From NCBI RefSeq assembly GCF_001704635.1, contig NZ_MAXF01000230.1:1-64000 (forward strand): DNA of 64,000 bases. The letters run 5' to 3'. This DNA is from Streptomyces sparsogenes. GTDB lineage: Bacteria; Actinomycetota; Actinomycetes; Streptomycetales; Streptomycetaceae. This document shows, in pieces, positions 1 to 8,130 of the stretch. Position numbers and translations under genes: made by a program. The notes under the pieces were generated by a model that was not told where the DNA came from, did not search any database, and saw only the letters and a program-made list of their open reading frames with translations. Positions within the stretch are counted from its first letter, which is position 1. Each line of letters begins with the position of its first letter.

Positions 1-566
1 CTCGCCCGGCAGAAATGGAAGCGACGTTCCTGCGGCAGCGGGGCTCACGGCCTGCGGATCTACGACTGGGCGCGCGTCGAAGTGCGGCCCTGGCACCGGC
101 CCGACCGCCGCCACTGGGTGATCGCCCGCCGCAGCGTCGCCCGCCCGCAGGAGATCTCCTACTACATCGCCTACTGCCCCGCCCAGACCACGCTCGACGA
201 CCTGATCCGCATCGCCGGCAGCCGATGGGCCATCGAGGAATGCTTCCAAAGCGCCAAACAGGAATGCGGCCTGGACGACTACCAGGTCCGCCGCTACCCC
301 GGCTGGCACCGCCACATGACCCTGGCCATGGCCGCCCACGCCTGCCTGACCGTCCTGCGGGCCCGCGAGCTGGATGCCGGGAAAGCAGAAACGGATCCTC
401 CCAGCTCATCCACCTCAGCCTCGCCGAGATACGACGGCTGATCACCCGCCTCACCGACCGTCGGCCCACACCCGTCGAGCACATCCTGCACTGGTCGACC
501 TGGCGCCGAAGACGACAGCACCAGGCCCGCACCAGCCACTACAAAAGACGCGGACACAGCCCCTGA
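1..566 (+). pseudogene. IS701-family transposase, C-terminal part, frameshifted
   Basis: This is the end of a DDE transposase whose start lies before the window. Frame 1 reads without a break from base 1 and contains the family's C-terminal block with RWAIEECFQSAKQE, carrying the last catalytic Glu, and later a GWHRHMTLAMAAHA stretch. Near 385-400 the reading passes to frame 3, which carries the expected tail (LSLAEIRRLITRL, ILHWSTWRRRRQ) up to the stop at 564-566. As read, frame 1 stops at 441, so a frameshift separates catalytic domain and tail. The element's right end (GCAACGGTGTTTGCCGT on the reverse strand) lies just before the CTAG at 602-605. A single sequencing error could also explain the shift. 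Confidence 0.75.
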
Positions 567-605
567 CCTGGCCATCAGTCACGGCAAACACCGTTGCAGT
601 ACTAG

Positions 606-1665
606 GGACTGTCTCTGGTTGTGATCAAGCCCCGGGGTGGGGGCCGGTCCGATAAGACTGTGCTGTGACGCGTGTGCAACTGACTGACATCGAGTGGGAG
701 TTCATCGGGCCGTTCCTGCCGGTCGGCAGGTTCGGCCCGTACCCCGAGCGGCTGCGTGAGCAGTTCGAGGGGGTGATCTGGCGGTTCCGCACCGGCAGCC
801 AGTGGAGAGAGATGCCCGAGCGATTCGGCGCCTGGCAGACCGTCTACAACCGCTTCACGCGATGGCGGGACGCGGGCGTCTTTCAGACCCTGCTGGACGA
901 AGCGATCGCCGAGGCCGCCCGCAGGGACGAGATCGACATGTCCCTGGTCAGCGTGGACTCCACCACCACGCGGGCCCATCACGACGCCGCCGGCATGCGG
1001 GTCAGCGAACAGACTCTGGCCGCACTCGAGGAGGCAGCCTCGCAAAAGGGGGAGCATCGCAGGGACAAGGCGGGCAGGAGGGCGAAAGCGATCCGGTCCG
1101 TGCCGAACGCCGGCGCATCCGCTTACGACGGCGGGCCCGGCTGAAGGCCGCCCTGCTCGGACGGTCGCGCGGCGGGCTGACCAGCAAGATCCACCTAGCT
1201 GCCGACCGGCGGTGCCGGCCGATGGCCCTCCTTCTGACCGCCGGACAGGCCGCCGACAGCCCCCAGTTCATCCCGGTCCTGAGCAAGGTACGGGTCCGTC
1301 TGCCCGTCGGCCGTCCCCGCACCCGGCCGGCTGCCGTGGCCGGCGATAAGGCCTACTCCTCCCGCGCCAACCGAGCCCATCTGCGCAAACGCCGCATCAA
1401 GGCAGTCATCCCGGAGAAGAGGGACCAGGCCGCCAACCGCAGGAAGAAGGCAGCCGTGGCGGCAGGCCCGTCACCCACAACAGCGATCTCTACCGCGACC
1501 GCAACACAGTCGAGCGGGCCATCAACAGGATGAAGGACTGGCGAGGCATCGCAACCCGCTACGACAAGACGCCCGAGAGCTACCTCGCCGGACTCCATCT
1601 CCGCGCAGCGACCATCTGGATCAGCAGCATCCTGAAAGCCCAATGATCACAACTGGAGACAGCCC
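606..1665 (+). mobile_element. IS5-family insertion sequence (IS427-like group)
   Basis: The ends are imperfect inverted repeats of about 22 bases: the left end begins GGGACTGTCTCTGG and ends GTGATCA, the right end read in reverse begins GGGGCTGTCTCCAG and ends GTGATCA. CTAG lies directly outside both ends (602-605 and 1666-1669), which fits a duplicated 4-base target. The only gene inside is a broken transposase. Its left neighbour ends, and its right neighbour begins, at the same CTAG copies, so three elements are stacked. Confidence 0.8.
665..1646 (+). pseudogene. IS5-family transposase with two frameshifts
   Basis: Frame 2 (665-1144) holds the N-terminal half: LTDIEWEFIGPFLP, the FEGVIWRFRTGSQWREMP block and the first DDE Asp in SVDSTTTRAH. 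From about 1060-1140 the reading moves to frame 1 (RSRGGLTSKIHLAADRR, GDKAYSS with the second Asp, IPEK). Near 1450 it moves again to frame 3 (SDLYRDRNTVERAINRMKDWRGIATRYDK, with the last Glu), ending at a TGA inside the right inverted repeat. Many IS5/IS427 elements use one programmed -1 shift, and an A4G5 run near 1045 could serve for it. The second shift is not expected, so the gene is probably dead. Confidence 0.75.
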
Positions 1666-1669
1666 CTAG

Positions 1670-3070
1670 TAGTGCTTCGTTACGTCGGGTGATCTTGCCT
1701 GGTGGTGGGCATCTTCTCTGTTATGAGGCTGGGGGAGGTGGAACGGCTCCGGGGTGAGTTAGCGGAGTTCGTTGCCGATGTGTTCGCCTCGCTGCCGCGG
1801 CGGGATCAGCGGCGGTGGGGCGCGTGCTATCTGCGGGGTCTGATGCTGGATGGCCGGCGCAAGTCGATCCAGCCGATGGCCGAGCGGCTGCCGGACGGGA
1901 ACATGCAGGCCCTGCAGCAGTTCGTGAACCAGTCGCCGTGGGAGTGGACGCCGGTACGACAGCGGATCGCCCAGAGACTGTGTGAGGCGATCAGCCCTGA
2001 GGTATGGGTGGTCGACGACGTGTCGTTTCCCAAGTGCGGCACTGCTTCGGTCGGGGTGGCCCGGCAGTACTGCGGAGCGCTGGGCAAGCGGGCGAACTGC
2101 CAGGTCGCGGTCAGTGTGCACGCGGCCACCGACACGGCGTGCCCGCTGGAGTGGGAGTTGTTCCTGCCCGAGGAGTGGACGGACGATGACCGGCGGCGCC
2201 AGCGGGCCGGGGTCCCTGACGAGGTCGGGCATGTGTCCAAGACGCGCCTGGCCCTGGGGCCGCTGGAGGGGCTGGCCGCACAGGGACTGGCAGTGCCGGT
2301 GATCGTGGCCGATGCCGGTTACGGCCGCAGCGTGGCCTTCCGGCTCGCGCTGGAGGAACGCGGCTGGTCATACGTCATGGCGGTGGACCCCAAGGAGATC
2401 GCCCGACCGGCCACGGCAGAGCCGTATCAGCCCGTCTACGGCGGGCTGGGACCACCCACCCTGCCGCGCTACCGCGAAGCTCCCCGGCCTTTGACCCGGT
2501 TCGTCGATGCCGACACCTCCTTCGAGGAGGTCACCTGGCGTCAGGGCAGCAAGTCCGCGATGACCTCGCGATTTGCCGTGCTGGAGGTGCGGCCCTCGGG
2601 CAAGGAAGCCTGCCGTACGGCTCAGGAACAGGGCGGCGGACGCCGCCGGTGGGACGGTGTGCTGCCGCTGCGGACCCTGCTGGTCGAGCAGCCCGCAGAC
2701 GAAGCCGAGCCGACCGGCTACTGGATGACCAACCTGCCCGCCACCACCCCGGTCGCCGATCTGGTGCGGTGGGCGAAGATGCGCTGGCGCATCGAGCACG
2801 ACTACCGCGAACTCAGGCACGGTCTGGGGCTGGACCACTTCGAGGGCCGCACCTGGCGCGGCCGGCACCATCACGTCACCCTCGTCACCGCCACCCATGC
2901 CTTCCTCACCCTCAGGCGGCTCGACCCCAAAGCCCGGATGCCGGCCTGACCCTTTACCAGGTCCTGGACAGCACTCCAGGACCTGCTGAGGTGCTGGGCC
3001 GGCATCTGCACCACCTGCGGCCGACCCCTCACCACCAGCAGAACCAGAGACAGAACCTAACGAAGCACTA
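1670..3070 (+). mobile_element. Complete IS701-family insertion sequence
   Basis: Both ends carry the same inverted repeat: TAGTGCTTCGTTA at the left (1670-1682) and its exact reverse complement at the right (3058-3070). CTAG flanks each end (1666-1669 and 3071-3074), the 4-base target usual for this family. It contains one full-length transposase and looks like the only potentially active element in the window. Confidence 0.85.
1702..2949 (+). CDS. IS701-family transposase
   Basis: A 415-residue DDE transposase, full length for the family and unbroken. Visible blocks are the N-terminal LRGLMLDGRRKSIQPMAERL region, the first catalytic Asp in VVDDVSFPKCG (about residues 103-113), the second in VIVADAGYGRS (about 201-211), and the Glu-containing RWRIEHDYRELRHGLGLDHFEGR block near 362-385. 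It cuts and pastes the element at CTAG-like sites. The start could be this GTG or the in-frame ATG a few codons on. About 120 bases of non-coding DNA separate the stop from the right inverted repeat. Confidence 0.9.
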   Translation: MVGIFSVMRLGEVERLRGELAEFVADVFASLPRRDQRRWGACYLRGLMLDGRRKSIQPMAERLPDGNMQALQQFVNQSPWEWTPVRQRIAQRLCEAISPEVWVVDDVSFPKCGTASVGVARQYCGALGKRANCQVAVSVHAATDTACPLEWELFLPEEWTDDDRRRQRAGVPDEVGHVSKTRLALGPLEGLAAQGLAVPVIVADAGYGRSVAFRLALEERGWSYVMAVDPKEIARPATAEPYQPVYGGLGPPTLPRYREAPRPLTRFVDADTSFEEVTWRQGSKSAMTSRFAVLEVRPSGKEACRTAQEQGGGRRRWDGVLPLRTLLVEQPADEAEPTGYWMTNLPATTPVADLVRWAKMRWRIEHDYRELRHGLGLDHFEGRTWRGRHHHVTLVTATHAFLTLRRLDPKARMPA

Positions 3071-3074
3071 CTAG

Positions 3075-3409
3075 AGCGACGAGGCCGACCCACCGCCAGT
3101 CCGGGTGCAGGCGTCCGACCAGGGCGGATGACATTCTCGGCAAGCGCATGGTCGCCCGCACACGATCGCCCGGGGACATACGGCGATCGACCGCCACCAG
3201 CTCACGGTGACCAATTACCCGGCGGACCCACCGGGCTCGGGCAACTCATACTGAACCGGCCTTCCGCCCGGTTTCTTCCACCCGGGCGGCTGGCACCCCG
3301 AGCCCTTCCGCGCTGTCTTTCCCCAGCGTGGACCCTCGTCGATCCGGGAGGCCCGGCCGCTCTCCCGGTAATCGACCTCTCCCGCGCCCGGGAGGAGGCC
3401 GGGGCCGCC
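3075..3409. other. Non-coding gap after the insertion sequences
   Basis: No convincing gene on either strand; the open frames here lack codon bias and recognisable motifs. It separates the right end of the IS701 element from the stop codon of the D-aminoacylase gene and holds one hairpin, listed separately. Confidence 0.5.
3264..3289 (-). terminator. Possible terminator of the D-aminoacylase operon
   Basis: Inverted repeat CCGCCCGG / CCGGGCGG around a 10-base loop, about 120 bases past the stop codon of the minus-strand operon. There is no T-run, which is common for Streptomyces terminators. Short arms make this tentative. Confidence 0.35.
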
Positions 3410-5008
3410 TCAGACCTCGGCGGGAAGGCGTCGCAGGAGGCGGCCGGGGCGTGCGCCGGTCAGCTCACCATCGCGCAGGACGATTTCGCCCGCCACCAAC
3501 ACATGCCGCGTCCCCTCGGCGTACTGCCACGGATCCGCGTACGTCGCCAGGTCGGCCACCTGAGCCGGGTCCAGCACGGCAAGGTCTGCGACCTGGCCGA
3601 CCGCTACCGTCCCTCGATCGGTCAAGGGTAGCCGTGAGGCAGGCAGGGATGTCATTTTGCGTACGGCGTCGGCAAGTTGTAGCACGTCGCGCTCGCGGAC
3701 GTAGTGACCGATGACTCGGGCGAACGCGCCGAAGTTACGTGGGTGCGGGTGCCCATCCCCAGGCGCACTCAGTATCCATCCGTCACTGGCGACGGCGCTG
3801 CCCGGATACCGCAGCACGGTGTCCACGTCGGCTTCTGCCATTGCGTGGTTCACAATCATGACCTCGCCCTGGTGCGCGGCCAGGACATTCAGTGCCGCAG
3901 CCGCCGGCTCCACGTCCTCGTCGCGCGCGATGTCGGCGATGGTGCCGCCGACCCGGTCCGCGTACTGGCCGGGGCCGAGCATGGCGATGACGACGCCTTC
4001 GGGCAGGAAGGTGCGCCCGACGGCGGGGCGCAGGTCCTCGAGAATCCGGGCACGTGTTGCCGGATCGCCAAGCCGTTCCAGGAGTCCTGCCGGACCACCC
4101 TCCATGGCCCAGTCGGGGAGCCGGGACGTCAGCCGGGTCGACGAGGCGGTGTAGGGATAGACGTCGCACGCCACGTCGATGCCCTCGGCGACGGCCGACT
4201 CGATCAGCCCGAGCGCCTTGTCGACCTTGCCATGGTTCGCCGGTCCCATCGCCTTGAGGTGGGAGATCTGGAGGCGAACGCCGGCCTCCTTGGCGATGAG
4301 CAGCGCTTCCTCCACTGCCTCGATGACGTGGTCACCCTCGTCTCGCATATGGGTGGCGTACAGCAGGCCGCGCCGGGCCGCCTCGGCGGCGAGGGCGATG
4401 ATCTCGTCGGTTGCTGCGAAGGACCCCGGCGCGTAGATCAGCCCGGTGGATATACCGAAGACACCCTGGTCCGCGGCCGTGGCCAGGAGGTGCCGCATCG
4501 CCTCCAGGTCCACGGGACCTGCACCCGTCCTGGCGTCCCCCATGACGGCAGCGCGCAGGGCTCCGTGGCCCACAAGCGGTGCGATGTTGAGAGCCGGTGC
4601 GGCGGCCTCCACGGCCTCGGCGAAGCCGTCCAGGTCACGCCACTGAGCCCCGGCCAGCGTGCCAGGCCCGCCGACGACCGGGTCCTTGTCGGGGGCGAGC
4701 GGGAAAGGGGAGAGCCCGCAGTTGCCCGTCACCACCGTGGTGACGCCTTGGCGCAGACACGCCTCGCCACCAGGGGATGTGAGGACGGAGAAGTCCGCGT
4801 GGGAGTGCAGATCGATGAACCCGGGCGTGACCGTCAGCCCGGAGGCGTCGAGCACCTCGGCCGCGCGGGCAGCCGGATCCGGCGCGCCGACGTGGACGAT
4901 ACGCCCCGCCCGTACACCGATGTCGGCGTTTCGGGGCGCGGCCCCGGTGCCGTCCAGCAGGGAGCCCCCGGTGATCAGAAGGTCGTATGGAGCGGTCGGG
5001 TGAGACAT
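3410..5008 (-). CDS. N-acyl-D-amino-acid deacylase (D-aminoacylase)
   Basis: Hydrolyses N-acyl-D-amino acids to the free D-amino acid plus a carboxylate; a cytoplasmic metal-dependent amidohydrolase. The protein has 532 residues. The N-terminal ITGGSLLDGTGAAP strand is followed by the metal site GFIDLHSHAD (His68, His70), the Cys in GNCGLS (Cys97) that bridges zinc in characterised D-aminoacylases, HMRDEGD, QISHLKAMG and SDGW. The ATG at 5006-5008 is chosen because it starts the amidohydrolase fold and is preceded by AGAGAG; the frame is open for 79 more codons upstream without homology. It is the last gene of a minus-strand block with a permease, a PLP enzyme and a PucR regulator. Dihydropyrimidinase-like activity is less likely because of the Cys ligand. 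Confidence 0.85.
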   Translation of the reverse strand: MSHPTAPYDLLITGGSLLDGTGAAPRNADIGVRAGRIVHVGAPDPAARAAEVLDASGLTVTPGFIDLHSHADFSVLTSPGGEACLRQGVTTVVTGNCGLSPFPLAPDKDPVVGGPGTLAGAQWRDLDGFAEAVEAAAPALNIAPLVGHGALRAAVMGDARTGAGPVDLEAMRHLLATAADQGVFGISTGLIYAPGSFAATDEIIALAAEAARRGLLYATHMRDEGDHVIEAVEEALLIAKEAGVRLQISHLKAMGPANHGKVDKALGLIESAVAEGIDVACDVYPYTASSTRLTSRLPDWAMEGGPAGLLERLGDPATRARILEDLRPAVGRTFLPEGVVIAMLGPGQYADRVGGTIADIARDEDVEPAAAALNVLAAHQGEVMIVNHAMAEADVDTVLRYPGSAVASDGWILSAPGDGHPHPRNFGAFARVIGHYVRERDVLQLADAVRKMTSLPASRLPLTDRGTVAVGQVADLAVLDPAQVADLATYADPWQYAEGTRHVLVAGEIVLRDGELTGARPGRLLRRLPAEV

Positions 5009-5079
5009 CGGTTCTCTCTTTCGCGGCGTTCTTCCATACGGGTGGTGTGTGCGGGCAGGAATCGGCAGTGCGGCACCGG

Positions 5080-6528
5080 TCACAGCAGCACTATGAGCAG
5101 GATCGTGTAGAGAGCACACGCCGGGATGAGCAGGGCCCATCCTGTCCAGAGCAGATAGGGGAGCCTGCGCGCCCGGGCCAGGCCCATGGCACCGACCATG
5201 TTGGCGTTGGGCAGTGGTCCGTAGGTGTCTGCCTTGGACGCCCACAGCAGGATGATCACCCAGGCGGCGGGGGTGATGCCGAGGCTGGTCCCGAGAGGCC
5301 CGAACACCTCGCTGATGAGCACGACCTGGGCCGCGGTGGCACCCGGAACGCCGACCCAGCCGAGTGCGGCCACGGTGAGGGCGAAGGGCAGTGCCGACAT
5401 GCCGCGCAGGCCCGGGCCGTACGTCTCCAGGACGACGTCGTAGGGCTGGAGCAGGTCGATGAAGCCGAACAGGACGGCGAGCAGCCAGAACAGCAGGAAC
5501 ATCGGCAGGAGGCTGCGGGCCCCGGCCAAGAACGCTTTGAGCGCGTGCAGGGGTGAGAGCCGGGCGGCGGCGGCGGTGCAGACAGCCATCAGGGGCAGGG
5601 CTATCAGAGGGAACGTCGTGCTCGCCTTGGTGAGCGCCGCGTAGAAGACGGTGAGCACCAGGACGGTGACAAAGACCCAGGTGGCGTGGCGGGTGCGGAC
5701 CGCTTCGGCGCCCTCGGCCGGGCCGTCCCCGCCGGCATCTTTAGTGAGTTCGTCAGGCCGGTAGAAGTCGCCCTGGCCCGCGCTGCGCCGCTGCACCCAC
5801 GGCACGACGACGGCGGCGAGGAGCAGCGACAGCACTGCCAAGGGCCCGGCGCCGACGAGGACGTAGGTCAGGTAACCGGTGTCGGCCGCCTTCATGATCG
5901 CGACGTTGGCCCCGGCGAAGGGCGCGAGCGCGAGGCCCGCGCAGCCGCCGAGGAACATGGTCACCGCGGTTGCCGACCTGGTGAATCCGGCCCGCGCGGC
6001 GACGGGGACGAGGAGCGGCGCGGCGATGGCGAGAGCCCCGGCGAGGGTACCGAGACCCGCGACGAGCACGAGACAGGCGCACATCATCCCGTACATGAGG
6101 GCGGTCGTGCCCCGGCCTTCGGTGACGCGCAGAATGTTGCGGACCAGGCAGTCAGCGACCCCGGTGACCCGGAGCACCTCGCCGACCGCCGCGCCGAGCA
6201 CGATGATCAGGCCGATGATGGTGACCGTGTCGGTGAGGGAGCCGTCGAGGACATCGACGGTCTCGTCGAGCGGGGGCAGCGCGACAAGTACGGCGCTGGC
6301 CACGGCGATCCCCGTCACGGCCAGCAGGTTCATGCCGGCCAACGAGAGGAAGGCGTACAGGGCGATCGGCAGCAGACCCCACATGGTGGGGGCATCGCTG
6401 AGCAGCCCTGCCGCCAGGCTGGCGGCGAGCGCGACGGCAGCGGCTACCCAAGGCATGGAGCGCCGGACCGGCGAGGGTGGGTCGGGAGTGGTGCCGGCCG
6501 CGGGTCCGGCGGTTACGGACTGGGTCAT
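5080..6528 (-). CDS. Multi-spanning permease of the GntP/Na+-H+ antiporter type
   Basis: An integral membrane protein of 482 residues with about twelve hydrophobic segments and a long hydrophilic loop near residues 250-290. It has Gly- and Asn-rich re-entrant stretches (GGCAGLALAPFAGANVAI and KADTYGPLPNANMVGAMG) typical of the ion transporter superfamily that includes GntP and NhaC-like carriers. Its place between a D-aminoacylase and a PLP decarboxylase suggests uptake of acylated amino acids or export of the product amine; this is inference. The ATG at 6526-6528 has AGAAGGA upstream. The gap to the aminoacylase gene is about 70 bases. The substrate cannot be read from the sequence. Confidence 0.75.
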   Translation of the reverse strand: MTQSVTAGPAAGTTPDPPSPVRRSMPWVAAAVALAASLAAGLLSDAPTMWGLLPIALYAFLSLAGMNLLAVTGIAVASAVLVALPPLDETVDVLDGSLTDTVTIIGLIIVLGAAVGEVLRVTGVADCLVRNILRVTEGRGTTALMYGMMCACLVLVAGLGTLAGALAIAAPLLVPVAARAGFTRSATAVTMFLGGCAGLALAPFAGANVAIMKAADTGYLTYVLVGAGPLAVLSLLLAAVVVPWVQRRSAGQGDFYRPDELTKDAGGDGPAEGAEAVRTRHATWVFVTVLVLTVFYAALTKASTTFPLIALPLMAVCTAAAARLSPLHALKAFLAGARSLLPMFLLFWLLAVLFGFIDLLQPYDVVLETYGPGLRGMSALPFALTVAALGWVGVPGATAAQVVLISEVFGPLGTSLGITPAAWVIILLWASKADTYGPLPNANMVGAMGLARARRLPYLLWTGWALLIPACALYTILLIVLL

Positions 6529-6592
6529 GGCAAATCCTTCTGAGAGCGGGGAGGGGACGGCGGGTGCCGGTGGTGAGTCTCGGCGGCAGCCT

Positions 6593-7975
6593 TCAGATCT
6601 CGGCCACGGTGCCCAGGGAGACCATCGCATCGGCGTGGGCGAGGCCGCTTTCCGCCGCGATCTCGTCGAGCGTCTGCGGAGCCCGGACCGTGGTCAGCCG
6701 TACACTGCCGGTCCTGTCGGCCATGAAGCCGTGGACGGCAGGCCGCGGCAGGCTGTTGTACGCCCAGTGAGTGGAGAAGTAGTAGGCGCCGGTGTCGTAC
6801 AGGACGACGAGGTCGCCCTCCGCCAGCTCCGGCAGTTCCCGGCCGTGGGCGACGACATCACCGGCGAAGCAACATGGCCCCGCGATGTCCTGGGGCAGCG
6901 GCGTGCCGGTGCGGGGGTTGCCGTCGGCGTCGAAGGCACCGACTCGCAGCGGCCATGCGTCAGGCATCAGGACGGTGCGCGTGGCGGTCTGCGCTCCCGC
7001 GTGGGTGACCGCGATGCGCCGACCGCCGGCTTCCTTGGTGTACTCCACGCGGGCAGCGATGAACCCGTTCTTGGCGAGCAGTGAGCGGCCGAACTCCGTG
7101 ACGAGCGTGTACCGGCCGTCGAAGAGGTCGGGGACGGCCGTGCCGAGCGCCTGGACGTACGCGGCGAAGGTCGGGCGTGTCTCGTCGTCGTCGAAGTTGA
7201 CGGGCAGCCCGCCGCCGATGTCGAGGCTCGTGATCTGCCGGGTGCCGAGCGTCCGGTTGATCTCCTCGGCCAGCCGGTACGTCTCCGCGACGCCCTCCGC
7301 GATGAGTTCCAGCGGGCATCCCTGGGAGCCGACGTGCGCGTGGAGCCGGCTCAGCCATGGGCGCTCGGCGAAGGCTCGCACCACGCGGTCGCGCGCGCCG
7401 GGATCGCGGAGTGCCACGCCGAACTTCGAAGTCTCGGTGGCGGTGCTCATCGCGCCGATGGAGCCGCCGCCGACCTGAGGGTTGACGCGTAGACCGACGA
7501 CTGACGCGCTGTTTGCCGGGCGGAGTTCGTCGAGGCGGCGCAGTTCGTCGAGGTTGTCGGCGTTGACCGCCACGCCCAGGGCGAGGGCCTCTCGGATCTC
7601 CTGCCGTGTCTTGGCGGGTGAGTCGAGGACGATGCGCGAGGGCTCGACTCCGGCGTCAAGCGCGATGCGCAGTTCTCCCGGGCTCGCCACCTCGCAGCCC
7701 ATGCCGAGCCCGGCGAGGAGCCGCAGTACGGGGACCAGGGAAGCGGCCTTGACGGCGAAGGTGTGAAGTACGTCGGGGGCATGAGCGAAGGCGGCGTTGA
7801 GGCTGGCGACAGAGGCCCGGATGCCCTCGGTGTCGAGGAACCCGACGACCGGTTGAGCCTCTGAGATGAGCCCGGTGGCTGCGGCACGACGCATCACTGC
7901 GGAGACACGCTGTTCCGGGGAGAGAGCGGCCGGAAGGACGGCCGTTGGGGGGGAGATGTCGCTGGCAGATGTCAC
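6593..7975 (-). CDS. PLP-dependent decarboxylase, ornithine/DAP decarboxylase family (fold type III)
   Basis: A 460-residue alanine-racemase-fold enzyme. The N-terminal barrel carries the PLP lysine in HTFAVKAAS (Lys76), HVGSQG near residue 214, the glycine loop LDIGGGLPVNF (252-261) and EFGRSL (294). The C-terminal domain has CCFAGDVV (Cys368/369), the partner-subunit active-site Cys motif, and YDTGAYYF. It is longer than average and lacks enough to call it the housekeeping LysA. The operon holds a D-aminoacylase, and DAP decarboxylase, its relative, acts at a D-configured carbon. I therefore infer decarboxylation of D-amino acids released by the deacylase; this is a hypothesis. A racemase-like role is the alternative. 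The next gene downstream starts 64 bases past its stop. Confidence 0.8.
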   Translation of the reverse strand: MTSASDISPPTAVLPAALSPEQRVSAVMRRAAATGLISEAQPVVGFLDTEGIRASVASLNAAFAHAPDVLHTFAVKAASLVPVLRLLAGLGMGCEVASPGELRIALDAGVEPSRIVLDSPAKTRQEIREALALGVAVNADNLDELRRLDELRPANSASVVGLRVNPQVGGGSIGAMSTATETSKFGVALRDPGARDRVVRAFAERPWLSRLHAHVGSQGCPLELIAEGVAETYRLAEEINRTLGTRQITSLDIGGGLPVNFDDDETRPTFAAYVQALGTAVPDLFDGRYTLVTEFGRSLLAKNGFIAARVEYTKEAGGRRIAVTHAGAQTATRTVLMPDAWPLRVGAFDADGNPRTGTPLPQDIAGPCCFAGDVVAHGRELPELAEGDLVVLYDTGAYYFSTHWAYNSLPRPAVHGFMADRTGSVRLTTVRAPQTLDEIAAESGLAHADAMVSLGTVAEI

Positions 7976-8130
7976 GAGGGGGCTTTCCGGTGGGACTGTG
8001 CCACGTGCTCCTAGGCGGCGTAGCGGGATGGGAGAAAGGTTGATCTGCGCACCCGCTGCCCGTCTTCATCCCCAGGTACAAAGCACCGCCGATATTTTGG
8101 CCGGTCGGATGAACACCGGATGAAATCTGC

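Noticed and set aside
1..3074. Composite transposon carrying cargo
   Set aside because: The three elements are directly adjacent with no passenger gene, and the families at the two ends are not copies of each other as far as can be read.
3704..5110. Long plus-strand open frame opposite the D-aminoacylase gene
   Set aside because: Its composition is Arg/Gly/His-rich noise, and the other strand carries clear metal-binding motifs; a GC-driven shadow.
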